A program made the position numbers and the translations under genes. DNA of 64,000 nucleotides from Adiantum capillus-veneris (taxonomy: Eukaryota; Streptophyta; Polypodiopsida; Polypodiales; Pteridaceae), in NCBI GenBank assembly GCA_014529385.2, contig CM043967.1, positions 6,217,001 to 6,281,000 on the forward strand. The letters are read 5' to 3'. The notes under the pieces are model-generated. The model searched no databases, was not told the DNA's origin, and worked only from the letters and a program-made list of their open reading frames with translations. Positions 44,598 to 56,038 of this stretch are shown here, in pieces. The number at the start of each line of letters is the position of its first letter. Position 1 is the stretch's first letter.

Positions 44598-45385
44598 ACG
44601 TTCAGAGGTACATTATTAGCACCGGATGTTTGGGAAGTCCTTTTTGGACATTGGCCTTTGTAATGTCCATACTCTTGGCACTCAAAGCATCTTATATTGG
44701 GAAACTCGGTAGCTGCCGTAGTAACTACTACCGGACGATGGTCGTATGCAAGGTTGATTGGTCTGTTACTCCAGTTGTCTCTGGCCTGGCCCTCTTTGAC
44801 AAATAGTATTGACTATCTTGGGTAGTCCTCTGAATCTCTTTAGTTAACAGTTTGGCCCTTAGCAAGGCATCTTGCAGGGTTGATGGCCTGAGAGCTTCTA
44901 GCCGGTTCTTCAAGGGGTCGATGAGTCCTTGGCAGAACCATGCTACTTGTTGTTCCAATGTCATCCTAGGAGCATATCTCCAAAGTGTGACGAACTTCAA
45001 GTAGTATTCTTCGACGAAATAAGTCAGCTGTCGAAGTGAGAAAAACTCATTCATCTTCAAGGCTTTGTGAGTGGGTGGTAAGTATCGCTCCATCACAGCA
45101 GCCTTGATGTCTTCCCATGACTCGGAAGATCCCTTGATATCCAAGTCTCTGCAATGTTGTTTCCACCAGATCTTAGCATCACCAGACAAGCGAAACATTG
45201 CAAGCATGGTTTGGTTCTCGGGTTGAGTTCGTGCAGCTTCGAAATAGTCGTCCATAGACTCCATCCATACTTCCGCATCTCTTTCCACATTAACCCCTTC
45301 GCTTTTAAAGGTTGGAGGTTGAGCTTGCTTAAGGAGAAGCTTTTTCTCCTGAACGGCGGTATATAGCGCAGTAGACGGTACCTAT
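44598..45385 (-). pseudogene. Element D gag, N-terminal part and CCHC knuckle
   Basis: Minus-strand: ERDAEVWMESMDDYFEAART, LAMFRLSGDAKIWWKQHC, SWEDIKAAVMERYLPPTHK, FVEEYYLKFVTLWRYAPRMT, the retrotransposon gag fold. After a frameshift (about 44,690-44,730) the knuckle CFECQEYGHYKGQCPK is read at 44,689-44,642. Element E then interrupts and the C-terminus resumes at 37,464. This is the only coding region of element D. Confidence 0.85.
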
Positions 45386-45891
45386 CCAATGGTATAAAAC
45401 TCATTACTATAGCACTCTTCTCAAATGAACCTAGGATTTTCCATACTCAAGAAGAAATTTAACTTTTTGGGCTTAACCAGCCAACTTAATCTGTACAGCT
45501 CTATCACAAAGGATTTAACCATTCCACCATTAGTTTAAATTCCATTGAATACATCCAAAAATGTCCGATAAATAATGGTAAAAACTTTACTCGAGAGCTT
45601 TGATCCATACTTATAACTTTATGTGCATCAACAGGCTACCTGCCCGCAACACTAGTTGCACCAACGACTTATCAAAAAACATCATGTCGAACCCACTGAA
45701 TCCCAACAAGTTCAACGAGTAAAACTCTTTAACATCACTTAGGAGACAATCTACTAGACAAAGCCAATGTCATTATTCTGGGAAACATCATGCTCAAGCT
45801 TTGAGTACGAGCTATCCTACTATCCCTTATTTTTTTAAAATTTCAAACAATATCATTTACCAGTTCGTAAACCTATAGCTCCGATACCAGG
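45386..45891 (-). promoter_or_regulatory. Element D 5' leader with tRNA-Met-type primer site
   Basis: Minus-strand TGGTATCGGAGC (plus 45,878-45,889) differs by one base from the usual plant initiator tRNA-Met site TGGTATCAGAGC and lies 2 nt after the LTR end CTCACA. The rest of the leader has no gene. Confidence 0.8.
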
Positions 45892-48564
45892 TGTGAGGTC
45901 CCCACCCCGTCCTCTCAAACGACGGATCTGATGGTAAACCTGATGGCCACTAGATCTACAACGGAAACAAAAAACGTGGTTTTGGGTTCAACTAGCAGAC
46001 GATCTCTCATCACCAAGTGAATTGAGTTCAAGCCTACTAGCATCAAGATCTAGTTCCACCTCGTAGTGGAAGCGTGTCTAATCAATTATCGGTCCTAAGA
46101 CCCACCTTCCAAGAGGAGATAAGTCTCGAGTACCTTTCTCCCCATAGCTTTCAGAGGCACGTACACTTGAAACTTCGCCGCTCTTGGGGCAATGAGTAAT
46201 ACTAGCATCAATTTATAACACTATGGGGACGGAGAGTTCCCGACCAATCGGAACCACCCTTCTCATAGGCATTGGCAACCCGAGCCAAACCCCCACTTTC
46301 CACCCCATACTCACACTTCCTTTGTTACCTAATTACTACCACAATGGTTGTTCAACATATAAGTTCTTTGTTTATTTTTCCGATTCACAAGTTCTTTAAT
46401 ACAACCCTTCAACCAGTATTGCAAAGCGGCATCAAGAAAGTAATTCTAGTAAAAATTCACTCAAAAACTTTTTCATTTAAAGATCCAATGTTCTGGGGAT
46501 ACAACATCCCTCCCCCAGTGAGAGTTTTCTCCTCCCGTTGTCGCCTAGTTGCCCATACAACTAGGTTGTCCACCGCTTAACCAGCAGTCGTGGACTTCCC
46601 ACCGCATAGAATGCAAGACGTGGGTTCCCACCGCTTAACCAACAGTCATGGATTCAAGAGCCCTTAACCAGGAACTCTGCCCCCTGTGATCAGGAGGGGG
46701 TTCGAACTAGTATCAACATTGGAAATAGAAATGAACAGGGCGAGCTAAATTTTCCCTAGCAAACATTTTTTCCTATCTCAAACAGTATATCCAACAATCA
46801 TTCTTTCCTACTTGGAAATTGAAATATATTTCAATTCAAATGCCGTGATCTCCGTTGGATTTCTCCAACATGTTTAGGGATATGTTCTTTCCTAACTTAT
46901 CGAATGCAATGTTGAAGTAACCAAACTTGAATTAAAAATATGACCTACCTCCACAATTTTCTCGTCATTGCTCCGTGAGTTGGCCGGTACTTGGTCGACC
47001 ATGGGAGCTTTTCCCTTCCCATATGTGTTGCTTGTCCCAGCCTCGCGGTCATGGGAACCACCGAAACGAGTTCTCTTTACCGGGGCCATATTATACTCAC
47101 TACTTAAATTGACAACTTGGAAAAAGAGAGCTAATATTCGAGAGCATATACGACCAAAATGACGGATTAGTTTCAATAAACAAACTCCCTTGTACAAGAG
47201 GTTTGATTACTTCAAGACATAGAGATTTCTCATAGCCCCTTTCTTGTTCGATGGGAATTGGCACTAAGGTTAATTATTTGGCCTAGATAATTAAGAATTT
47301 CAGATTTCTACTTGATCTATTTACTAGAGATGAATTAGGCATGCTTAATCACTTCCTAATGCAAGTAGAGATTTGCAGATTTACCGCATGCATAGGTGAG
47401 AGGATTTCTCCCTTCCTAATGATTAATGATGGATTAATTTCCCCTAATTAAATCCTAATCCATGAGCAATTGATTCTAATTTACTTATTTACACATTATG
47501 GAGTAATAGACTGCAATGGAACTATGATTAAGAGTGACTAATTGCTTGCATGATTACTAATTAGATTAAGATTTATGCAATAGATCATGGATATGGAGAA
47601 TTAGAGAGTATCTAATGAGTATTTTGACTATGATTATGCATACTAGATGCGGAATTAAGAGGATATTAGAGCGGGAATTACAAAAAGAATGAATCAAATA
47701 AAAAATTACCGAGGTTACGGCTGAATTCCTCTCAAAATTCTGATGCAAGGGCCGCACCTTTCCTCCTAGCTCCTCTTCCAAAGACTATGTCTGCCGGCAG
47801 CACCTCCTCAAAATGTGTGTGTGTGTAGGAGTGTGCGTGTGTGTACTTAGTGTGTGTGTGTGAGCATATATGTGTGCTTGTGTGTGTGTGAGCATGCTCT
47901 TATATAGGCTCACAAGCTGAGAAATTCAAATTTGCCTGCTATATGCATCTGGAGGAGTACTCACTTCATGCATGGCAGCTCTAGTTGCATACTTACCAAG
48001 TGTCCCAACCTGCTCAAGAGCTCACTTAGTCTCTCTCTCTCTCTCTCTCTCTCTTGCATGGAAACTAGCCCACGATCCCTGTGAGTGTGTGAGGGTGCCC
48101 TCTACCCGCCATATCAACTCAACAGTGGCTTGGAGCCGGCGAGCCCCGGTGCCTCCCCGCACAACCTTAGGAAAAATTATTTTTAATCCTAGACGGGCAA
48201 TTCTAATCAGATTTTGATGCCGAAACTTGCTATGCTAAGCTAGAACTAAGGTGCATAGTCCCGAGTACCTGCCATATTTAGCAGTCCTTGGCGTCCGAAA
48301 AATGTATTTTTTTCAAATTCAGGGTACGGGTGCAGTTTGTCGAGACAGTCAAAACTAGACGGGTCGGGCGACCAAAAACTTTCTATTTTTGGAAATTTTT
48401 TATTTTCACAAAAAATATTTTAATTCACTTTTGGAAGCTTTATGACATTCTAAACATCATGGCATCGACGGATTTTGGAAAACTGCTAAAAATAGTAACT
48501 TTTTCCATTATGATTGTTTCATGGTACAATGGTATTCTTTTAGCTCGGGGTCGGAGACCTTAGA
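45892..48564 (-). repeat. 5' LTR of element D (about 2.7 kb)
   Basis: Plus-strand TGTGAGGTCCCCACCCCGTC to CGGAGACCTTAGA. The outermost bases are GA where the 3' copy has CA, and the GTCTT duplication follows. The CT repeat (48,031-48,054) is shorter than in the other U3 copies. A minus-strand TATA is at plus 47,900 (TTATATAGGC). Confidence 0.85.
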
Positions 48565-48569
48565 GTCTT

Positions 48570-49178
48570 GATGCCATACTGCCAATAGAATTTCTATTGT
48601 CGACATTAAGGGTAGCACAGAATCTTGAGTGGATTGGACATGAATTGTCAGAAAGACTTGAAGATTTGGAAAAGCTAGACGAGCAAAGGCTAACTGCTGT
48701 AGCTCATATCTACGCACAAAAGCGGAAACAAAAATTGTTTTTTGATTCCCACTTAATCACAAAAAAATTCAAGAAAGGGGACTTAGTTCTAGTTTATTCC
48801 CTTAAGCAACACATTCCCAAGTTTAAGAAAAAGGGAAATGGACCATTTATCATTGAAGATGTATCTCCAAGTGGAGCAGTAAAATTGTCCACCCTAGATG
48901 GTGAACCAATCGCTAATTTGATTAGTGGATATCATTTAAAGAAATACAATTTTCCACTAACCAATGAATTGCTAGAGAGAATGCATGAAGCCAAACAAAG
49001 GAAGATCAAGCAACAACAGGTTATCGATGAAGCCCAAGAGGAAGCTAGACTTCGGGTACTCAAGCGTAAAGCCGCTCTCAAGAATCAACAGATACCAATT
49101 CCCATCAACACTTTGGAACTAAATGATCGACAATGGGAATTACCTGAAGACACAGTTCAACAGATTACGATTGGTTAG
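48570..49178 (+). pseudogene. Element B integrase, C-terminal part
   Basis: It resumes after element D with DAILPIEF, then STLRVAQNLEWIGHELSERL, LVYSLKQHIPKFKKKGNGPF and GAVKLSTLDGEPIANLISGY, and a Glu/Lys-rich end. It is collinear with element A 5957-6490. No chromodomain is present. It ends at a stop 5 nt before the second retropepsin-like ORF. Confidence 0.85.
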
Positions 49179-49183
49179 ATGGA

Positions 49184-49650
49184 ATGGATGTGCGCATCAA
49201 TGTACAACTCAACAATCATAGCACCAATGCTTTGGTAGACACGAGAGCTAGAGTGAATGCAGTCAGTTATTCCACATACAAGAAGGCAACAAGTCAAGCA
49301 TTGACAGCAGGAATAGTGACAATCAAAGGATGCAACAAGAATCCAACTCCAACATTGGGAGTAGTCAACTTGAACGTGGTAGTACATGGATGTTTATGTC
49401 CGCATCAATTTGTGTGTTTCCCAGAAGAACACATGAATGAGATGATGATTCTTGGAATTCCCTGGATGCATACATACAAAGCAGTACCAAATTGGGATAT
49501 GAATCAACTAAAGCTATCACCTAAAGATGGGCAAATCATTGTTCCAATTGCACCAATCAGGGAGGAATGGAAAAGAAGCAATCAACAGACCAATCCACGA
49601 AGCCAATCTTCTCCATCCCCTCAACAATCAAATGCTACATGTAGCATGCA
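49184..49650 (+). pseudogene. Element B second retropepsin-like domain
   Basis: A 159-codon frame starts just after the integrase stop in another frame. MDVRINVQLNNHSTNALVDT leads to ALVDTRARVNAVS (D-T-R-A, Gly changed to Arg), then TIKGCNKNPTPTLGVVNLNV and MMILGIPWMHTYKAVPNWD. This matches the retropepsin pattern of the catalytic Asp, a central strand and ILG-x-PW. Element A has D-Y-G-A at the same place. The true protease is at 29.8 kb, so this is a second copy of unknown role. Confidence 0.65.
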
Positions 49651-49920
49651 AGGAGTCAGGTAGATTTGGGTACCAAAAGCACAACTTAAGGATAAATCAA
49701 TTCAGATCTGGGTGCCTAAAACTTCACCGAAGAAACAAAAGAAGGTTCCATGGATTCAAACATAGAATCGAGTATCTCCGAGCAAGGAACCTAACATGAA
49801 AAGGGTTTGGAAGAAAAAGGAGCACTTATCTTCTCCACAGACTGCGAAACCAATCAAGCAGTGGTGAGTTAAGTCTCAACAAAACCCACCACACCATGCA
49901 ACACTAAGACGGCCAAGCTA
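49651..49920 (+). pseudogene. Element B Trp-repeat basic tail (unknown)
   Basis: Out of frame with the previous entry, the DNA reads RQIWVPKAQLKDKSIQIWVP, KTSPKKQKKVPWIQ, and later RVWKKKEH. The repeated W-[VI]-P-K unit is also found in element A after its second protease. Stops interrupt it and no known domain is evident. Confidence 0.4.
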
Positions 49921-51655
49921 CCAATGGAGAGAAAAAGCTTGACAACAGTCTAAAGTGCTACCAACAGCTCAAGCAATCAGTGTGCTAAGCACCTTGATGG
50001 TACAATCAAACAAAGAGCACAAAAGCTACAAGATTTTCTCTTTGGAAGACATCAACAGCAGCAAACCTCGACATCGAGAATCCTTGAGTTAAATACTCAA
50101 GACCCAGCTCTTTCACAGCATATTGGTTTGCATTGCATTGATCTTCATATCATGGTAGAGCCAAGCATGGCTATGCATAGACACAATTGTTGAACCCATG
50201 CATGCAGTCGTCCCGGAGTACGCCATCTAGGAGGGGTGGAAGGGCACTATGTACTAAGTAATTAAGGGCAATGTTTGAAGAGGGAGGAAAAAGTTCCATG
50301 TTAACGTGTGATTTTTTGCAAAATTACCTAATAATGCCCTTATAATTCATCAACAAGGGAAAATTCACTGATAATATCTTCCCGATGAGTGTAAATAATG
50401 TATATACTATCAGAAAATCATAAAAAATAATCCTTTTTTAGATATTTTTTAATCATTTTTGTCGATAGGAAGACCTAAAAATGGATAAATCCAACAAAAA
50501 ACAATAAAGATGTGTTTTTCAAGGGATTTTCTTAATTATTGGATTTTTACTTTACTCTTTTAGAGCATTTTGCTATTTTCTTTGATTTTTTCAAATAAAC
50601 AGGTCAAAATTAATAATAAATAGAAGGAAAGCTTAGATGGAAAAATGGAAGACACAATGGTGATCAGAAGGACAAGGCGGACAAGCACAAAATTTTCAAT
50701 GAAATCAGAAGACGGAAGCGGGAGGCCTAAATTAGGCAGCCATGCCTAGTTTTGCAAAATTCTTGCAGAATGAGCTACAGGAATCCGATCACGGAAATTT
50801 TTGAGTCTAACATAGATTTCACGGACTGGTAGGACTAACGAGGGAATCTGGGGAAATTTGGTTCGAGAAGTCCAAGTATAGATATCCATGGTAAGCTAAA
50901 ACCACCTCATTTCCACTTGAAGCCTTTGCAGAGAGAGATTTTGACCTCTTTCGCGCGACATTTCCAGAGCCCACAATTGACCTTTTTCAGCGCCTTCTCA
51001 CACGAGACATGAGGGGTAAGTTCTTTACTTGATAATGATCCATTTTGTATGGCCGGTAGCTAGTCTCAAGCCTTAGAAAAAACCCTAGAAACCGAGCAGT
51101 GCAAGAAGAACTACGACCTAAAACTGACCATAGCGGCCTGCGAGCTTGACCAAATCGGATGGGATTTGAAACATAGCATGCCCATCAGATGACCATTTGA
51201 CTGGGGTCAACAAGGGGGTCCCCAGTAGAAAAGTTAGGTTTTTCGCAAATGCTAGAATTTCAACCTGGCTCCACAGATGGCTTGCTAATGAGGTGTATAT
51301 ACAATGTATATGATTGGTTTGGTGAAATCCATCAAGCAAAGCCCTCGAAAAGCAAAAAAACGGCTCGAAGGTTACAAAGCGTCAAATTCGACATACGAGG
51401 CCAAACTGACTCCACATTAGTGAGAATTGGACAGGTAGCTTTACGTCTATGTTACGGACAAGTCCAAAGCCTCAAAGTTGACCGACCAACCCAAGAGACA
51501 GAGTAATCACAAAAAATGATGATTTCAGAGTTGACCGAGCACAAAGTGATGCTGGCATGATCAAGCTTGACCAAATTCAATTTAGGACTTGTATTAGGTG
51601 TATAAAACATGTCTAGGTTAAAATTTGTGGGTTTTCCAAAGTTTTTGTCACTGAA
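49921..51655 (+). other. Element B noncoding tract between pol and aORF module
   Basis: No supported gene. It contains the internal purine tract at 50,229 and AT-rich DNA. Short open frames near 51.1-51.5 kb are not conserved in element A. Confidence 0.6.
50229..50244 (+). promoter_or_regulatory. Internal polypurine tract of element B (second PPT)
   Basis: AGGAGGGGTGGAAGGG is preceded by CGTCCCGGAGTACGCCATCT. Element A has the same purine tract with a matching lead-in at 7,796. It resembles the 3' PPT at 56,025. Confidence 0.6.
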
Positions 51656-52255
51656 ATTAATAATCACAATTATTTACTTTTGCATCATTTTTGCTTAAAA
51701 ATTGTCAAATCACCTCACCTATTATGTGTACACACCTATTACATGCCAAAAACCAAGTATGAGCCAAAATGACCACCCATTACTTGTAAAATTGCCAAAA
51801 AACGCAAAGAAGTCTTTGCAAGCCAAAATTTGGGTTATGAACAACTTTTCTTGATCCAAATCACCTCATACCTCATACCCAAGGTCTATACCATGCCTGA
51901 AACCAATTTGTAACAAAAAATGTCAATTGTGGAAAAAAAGTTAATAATCGCGATTATGTACTTTTTGGCTAAAATTGGGGAATTTTGATATTAGGCCATC
52001 ATACATCCAAAGTACATGTTGTGATAAGCCCACTAGCCAACTTTCAATCAATTTGGAGTTCAAAATCTCAAACTTCCTTTATATCTACTGTTTCAAAAGA
52101 CCTAAAACCAAAATTTGGTACCATTTTCAACCTGTGCATCCAAACGAGCCCATATTTCACTCAGAGCATGTATTTGGTATATACTTCAAGCCTATAAAGC
52201 CAAGTTTGCAAAAATTTGAAAACTTTCCTCGTTGTAAATAATGGCGATTATTTAC
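51656..52255. repeat. Second palindrome array of element B (3 units)
   Basis: Palindromes at 51,656-51,677 (degraded, cores CACA), 51,940-51,961 (CGCG, one arm mismatch) and 52,234-52,255 (GGCG) have centres 284 and 294 nt apart. The arms (G)TWAATAAT are the same as in the leader array. The phrase ATAAGCCCACTAGCCAAC follows 76 nt after a centre, as in the leader. Confidence 0.8.
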
Positions 52256-52409
52256 TTTGGTTGCAAATTTTTGTTTTGACCATACAGTTTTGTTCTTTGC
52301 ATGATTTTATGCATCTTTGCTTGTTCAAAAATTGATGTGAAGAAATTTGGACTAGATTAGCAGCATTTGAGTCTAAAGGGACATTCCAGAGAAAAATCCG
52401 ACAAATCTG

Positions 52410-52437
52410 CTAACTTTGAACTTTATTCACTGAACAG
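52410..52437 (+). promoter_or_regulatory. Putative 3' splice site before element B aORF
   Basis: CTAAC (52,410-52,414), then CTGAACAG|G with AG at 52,436-52,437, 24 nt after the branch A. The aORF ATG is at 52,443. The GCTAACTTTG-ACAGGA-ATG layout is shared with element A. Confidence 0.55.
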
Positions 52438-52442
52438 GAGCA

Positions 52443-55400
52443 ATGCAGGCAGTGGAGAAGGCAAATAAGAAGCTAAACCAGAAAGAGAAACTAACTGCCT
52501 GCGTATCAACTGGACCCCGAGTCAGTCAAAGCGGCAAAAGCATCCTATCTTTCTAAAGAACAACTGGAAGAACACCACACCACGTTATTCACTGGTAGAT
52601 TCAAGAGTGAAGAAGGGCATCAGGTGGAGTTGCAGCTCCTGCCCAAAGAAGTCTATGATGTAGCTACAAAGCTAGAAACCAAAGAGGCTAACCGCAGGTT
52701 GGGGCTCAGGAATTTCTACGAACAAGAGCCATGCGGAGTGGACTTTCAGAAATCTTACAAGCTTCTGTCCACAATCAAAGAAGACAGAACCGCCCAGATA
52801 TCAGACACCCAAGGGAGCAAGGTCAAGGCAGTAATCACAAACGAAATAATGGCAGAGGCAGTCAGACTGCCCACTGAAGGAATGACCATGCGGGCAAGAG
52901 ACAGGAAAACCACAGGCACATTTACCAAGGAGACAACCGCGGCTACATTCGTCGATCTCATCCACAAACAAGTGGAAGAGCCAGCCCGTTTGTACCATCA
53001 ACACTTTCATGTTTTGGCAAAAAGGCCACCAAGGTACACGACACCAAATCACACCGTGGCCACCACCTTTACTCAGGTTCTTAAGTCGACAACAAGGCAG
53101 CCTGTGGACCACGCACAATATGTCTTGACAACCTTGAAAACCACCAAGAATAAGGGTAAAATCACATTATGGGTGCGCCATAAGTGTTGACAAGAATAGC
53201 CTATCATGCCATCGGCATGGTCGACAACCTATTGCCTGCCCCCCTGATCAGAATACAGGGATCTTGGCAGCACAACCCTCTCCAAGAGCTACAAGATGAG
53301 GTAAAAGATCTTTTAAATCAGGTGATGACTCAGATGACAGCACACCAGAGCGCCATAGCAAAACGAGAGTTCTGACAACGAAGAAAAGACAGCTCGGAGG
53401 GAAGAGATGAAGAGGAAAGATGTGGCTACCCACCAAGAGGAGCCAACTCAAAAACAAGCTCGTTTTGAAAGAGAAAAACAGGCTTACCATCGCAGTAGGC
53501 AAGCAGAAGGAAAGGAACCAGAAAAGTGGGTACCCACAGGACTAAAAGGACCTCGAACAAAGCATCACACAAGAAAAGAGACAAATAATCCAATAGATTA
53601 TTTAGAAAGAATGTACCAAGAGACCGAATCCCTAAAGCTGAAAGAGACAGAAGAAGCGGCAAAGAAAGTTGAGGAAACGGCTACTCAAGAGCAAAGCCAG
53701 GGATCTCCCAGATCCACCTCACCACCACCGGAACAACAGGACCATCCCATGCCCAGCCCATCACCATCACCACCAGGCTAAGGTACCAATGAAGAAGCAG
53801 AGACTCAAAAAGGAAAAGATTTTGAATCCACCCTACGAACAGAATCTACACAAAAAGATAACCACACTGAAAGACATAAGGAAAAAGAAGCCGAGCCAGA
53901 ACTGGAGCAGGCAGCAGAAGAAACTCAAAAGCCGGTGGAAGAAATTGATAAGGAAGTAGATACAGAAAAAGAGCATACCACTACACATGAGACGGAGTCT
54001 GAGCTAGAGAAGGCAGAAAGGCCAACACCTGAAGAGACAGTAAGAGTTGAGACCACACCATTTACTTCTACTCAGCTAAAAATTGCCAAGGCATTAAAGC
54101 CTCAGGATGGCCAAGAAGAAGAACGAACATCTACCTCCACAGAACCACCAACAATTACGGCGCAGCAAGAAGCAACACATGAGGCTGCAGGCACATCCCA
54201 ACTGGTAAGACAGGAGGAGTGGCAATCAAACGATGAGGTGATTTTATAAGTAAACGAGTATGCAAGGTAGATGGAAGACATGACGGAGAAACTCTGCTCA
54301 ATAGCCTTAAACCGCAGCACAAAGGCCAAGGAACTAGAAATGGTGATCGACGCTCTTCAAGGAGAGCTTGAAGACAGGATTATTATCATCATTGATCTCC
54401 AAAGGCAAGTGCAACAGCTGAAGGTAGAGGCGGAACAACATCAGATATCCAGGGACAAACAACAAAAGGAAATGGAGGAGTTAGGTGACCTCCTCCATTT
54501 CCTCACCAAATTATCTGATGCTTGCAAGGTAAAAGACGAGCAGCTGACAGAAGTCACGAATGAACTTCTTACCACCTCTCTGTCAGCTCAAAAAATTCAA
54601 GTGCAGTTAGATGTAGCCAATGCTTCTCTGCAATATTCCGGACAGAGAATGAATGATCAGGCCATTTTCTTACAGCAAATCAGAGAAAGCCCAGCCGTGG
54701 CCTCGATCAAGGGAACTGATGAAGTGTACAAGGCACTAGAAAAGAAAAACAAGGATTTAGAATTGAGTTAAAGCTCGAACAGTCACAGCGTAGAGACCTG
54801 GCACTGATGCGGGGTCAAAGAGAGGAGGAGCTCCTAAAGGAGATAGCAGAACTCAAACGGATAAATCAACTCCTTAGAGATGGCAAGCCAGACACGTAGG
54901 AAGAGGCAGGCACTTTAGGCCGCCCCAAATAGACATTCCCTCGGTCTCGCTTGCTAAATTTGAGATGCAGTCCACAGCAGAGCCGAGTGGTGATGAAGAT
55001 TGTCAGGTCCACATCATAGACGAGGATACAGTGTCAATGGTCCAACTGTCAAAAGCTGAAGAAGATGCACTGAAGGAGAAAATCGCCTTAGAGATGGATG
55101 AGCAGTGGAAGGCCGCTATGGATTGGGAGTTGAGAGTTTTACACTCTGTCAACGTCAATCAAATCACTCCCAATCAAATCAGATGGCACCAATTATCCCT
55201 GCCGTACCCTCTCATCAAAGTAAAACTTTTACAGGTTAAAGAAAGGCTGTACAAAGATATGCAAGAAGATGGCGCAAATAAAGACCACCCAGAGTGGCGG
55301 TTAAGCTGGCTGAACAAGAATCCATGATACCTGACTCTGTTCACAAGAGCACCTGCAGCCTTACAAAAAGATCCAACATTCTGTCCTGTACCTAGAGTAA

Positions 55401-55999
55401 GGACATGGCAAGCGCATGAAGCACTACAGAAGAAGAGGCAAACTTGGCTCAACTTCCCCAGGCTGCTAACTCCAGAGAGAGGCCAAGCGACGGAGGAATA
55501 CATGATGAAAACCCTAACGGGTGCCATGTCATTCTTTAAGAGTCTGCTAGATCTCTCCTGTGCAATGTTATATAACATCTGCAGGATGCTATTCACATGC
55601 ATACAAGTTTTGAATGAGCCTGAGTAGACAGGAGCCCCATGGCTCTCATTCTTGGAAGGGAACAAAGGCTTATGTTACGATCTGAGTGGGAAACCTTCAG
55701 AAGAAATCCTTTACAGATTCTATGCCAGATGCATGTTCCTGCCCTCGCATAATATGCTAGCCTTTGAAGAAGCATTCTACACTGGATTCTTCACCTGGCA
55801 AACGAAGGTATTTGCACCGGTGATAAGCAACCTCACATCCAGATTTGTAGGCTACTTAGCAATGAAACTGAAAAACCAAGTCACCATGCAGTTTCTGCAA
55901 ATTCCTGACAAAGAACAAAGAATCAAATACCAAAAGGCACTGGAAGCACTTAAAGACCGCCTTGCCCGCCGTCAACCTGAAGACTACTTTATCCCATAA
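52443..55999 (+). pseudogene. Element B extra 3' ORF (aORF)
   Basis: Homologue of the A aORF. N-terminal domain (52,560-53,190): LGLRNFYEQEPCGVDFQKSY, LSTIKEDRTAQISDTQGSKV, LYHQHFHVLAKRPPRYTTPN. Then, in another frame, VLTRIAYHAIGMVDNL; Glu/Lys/Pro/Thr-rich linker (53,400-54,250); coiled coil (54,271-54,900: LEDRIIIIIDLQRQVQQLKV); C-terminal domain (54,965-55,999): WKAAMDWELRVLHSVNV, HQLSLPYPLIKVK, TWLNFPRLL, EEYMMKTLTGAM, RCMFLPSHNMLAFEEAFYTG. It stops 25 nt before the PPT. Intact length would be near 1,150 codons. There are at least four frame changes or stops. No enzyme motif, signal peptide or membrane helix was seen. Confidence 0.75.
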
Positions 56000-56024
56000 A
56001 GCTGTGTCAAGGGACGACACAGGC

Positions 56025-56038
56025 GAGGAGGGGGGGAA
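56025..56038 (+). promoter_or_regulatory. 3' polypurine tract of element B
   Basis: GAGGAGGGGGGGAA lies directly before the TGTTAG start of the 3' LTR and follows GGGACGACACAGGC. Confidence 0.85.

Larger units (their letters stand above)
33580..48564 (-). mobile_element. Element D: gag-only LTR retrotransposon in B integrase
   Basis: It is flanked by GTCTT (33,575-33,579 and 48,565-48,569). Removing it restores NLVYGL-DAILPIEF. Minus-strand order: 5' LTR 48,564-45,892, PBS, gag only, PPT, 3' LTR 37,112-34,329, then an extra inverted U3 piece to 33,580. No protease, RT or integrase sequence belongs to D, so it would have depended on another element (TR-GAG type non-autonomous). Tat-like element E sits in its gag. 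Own length is about 7.85 kb. Confidence 0.85.
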
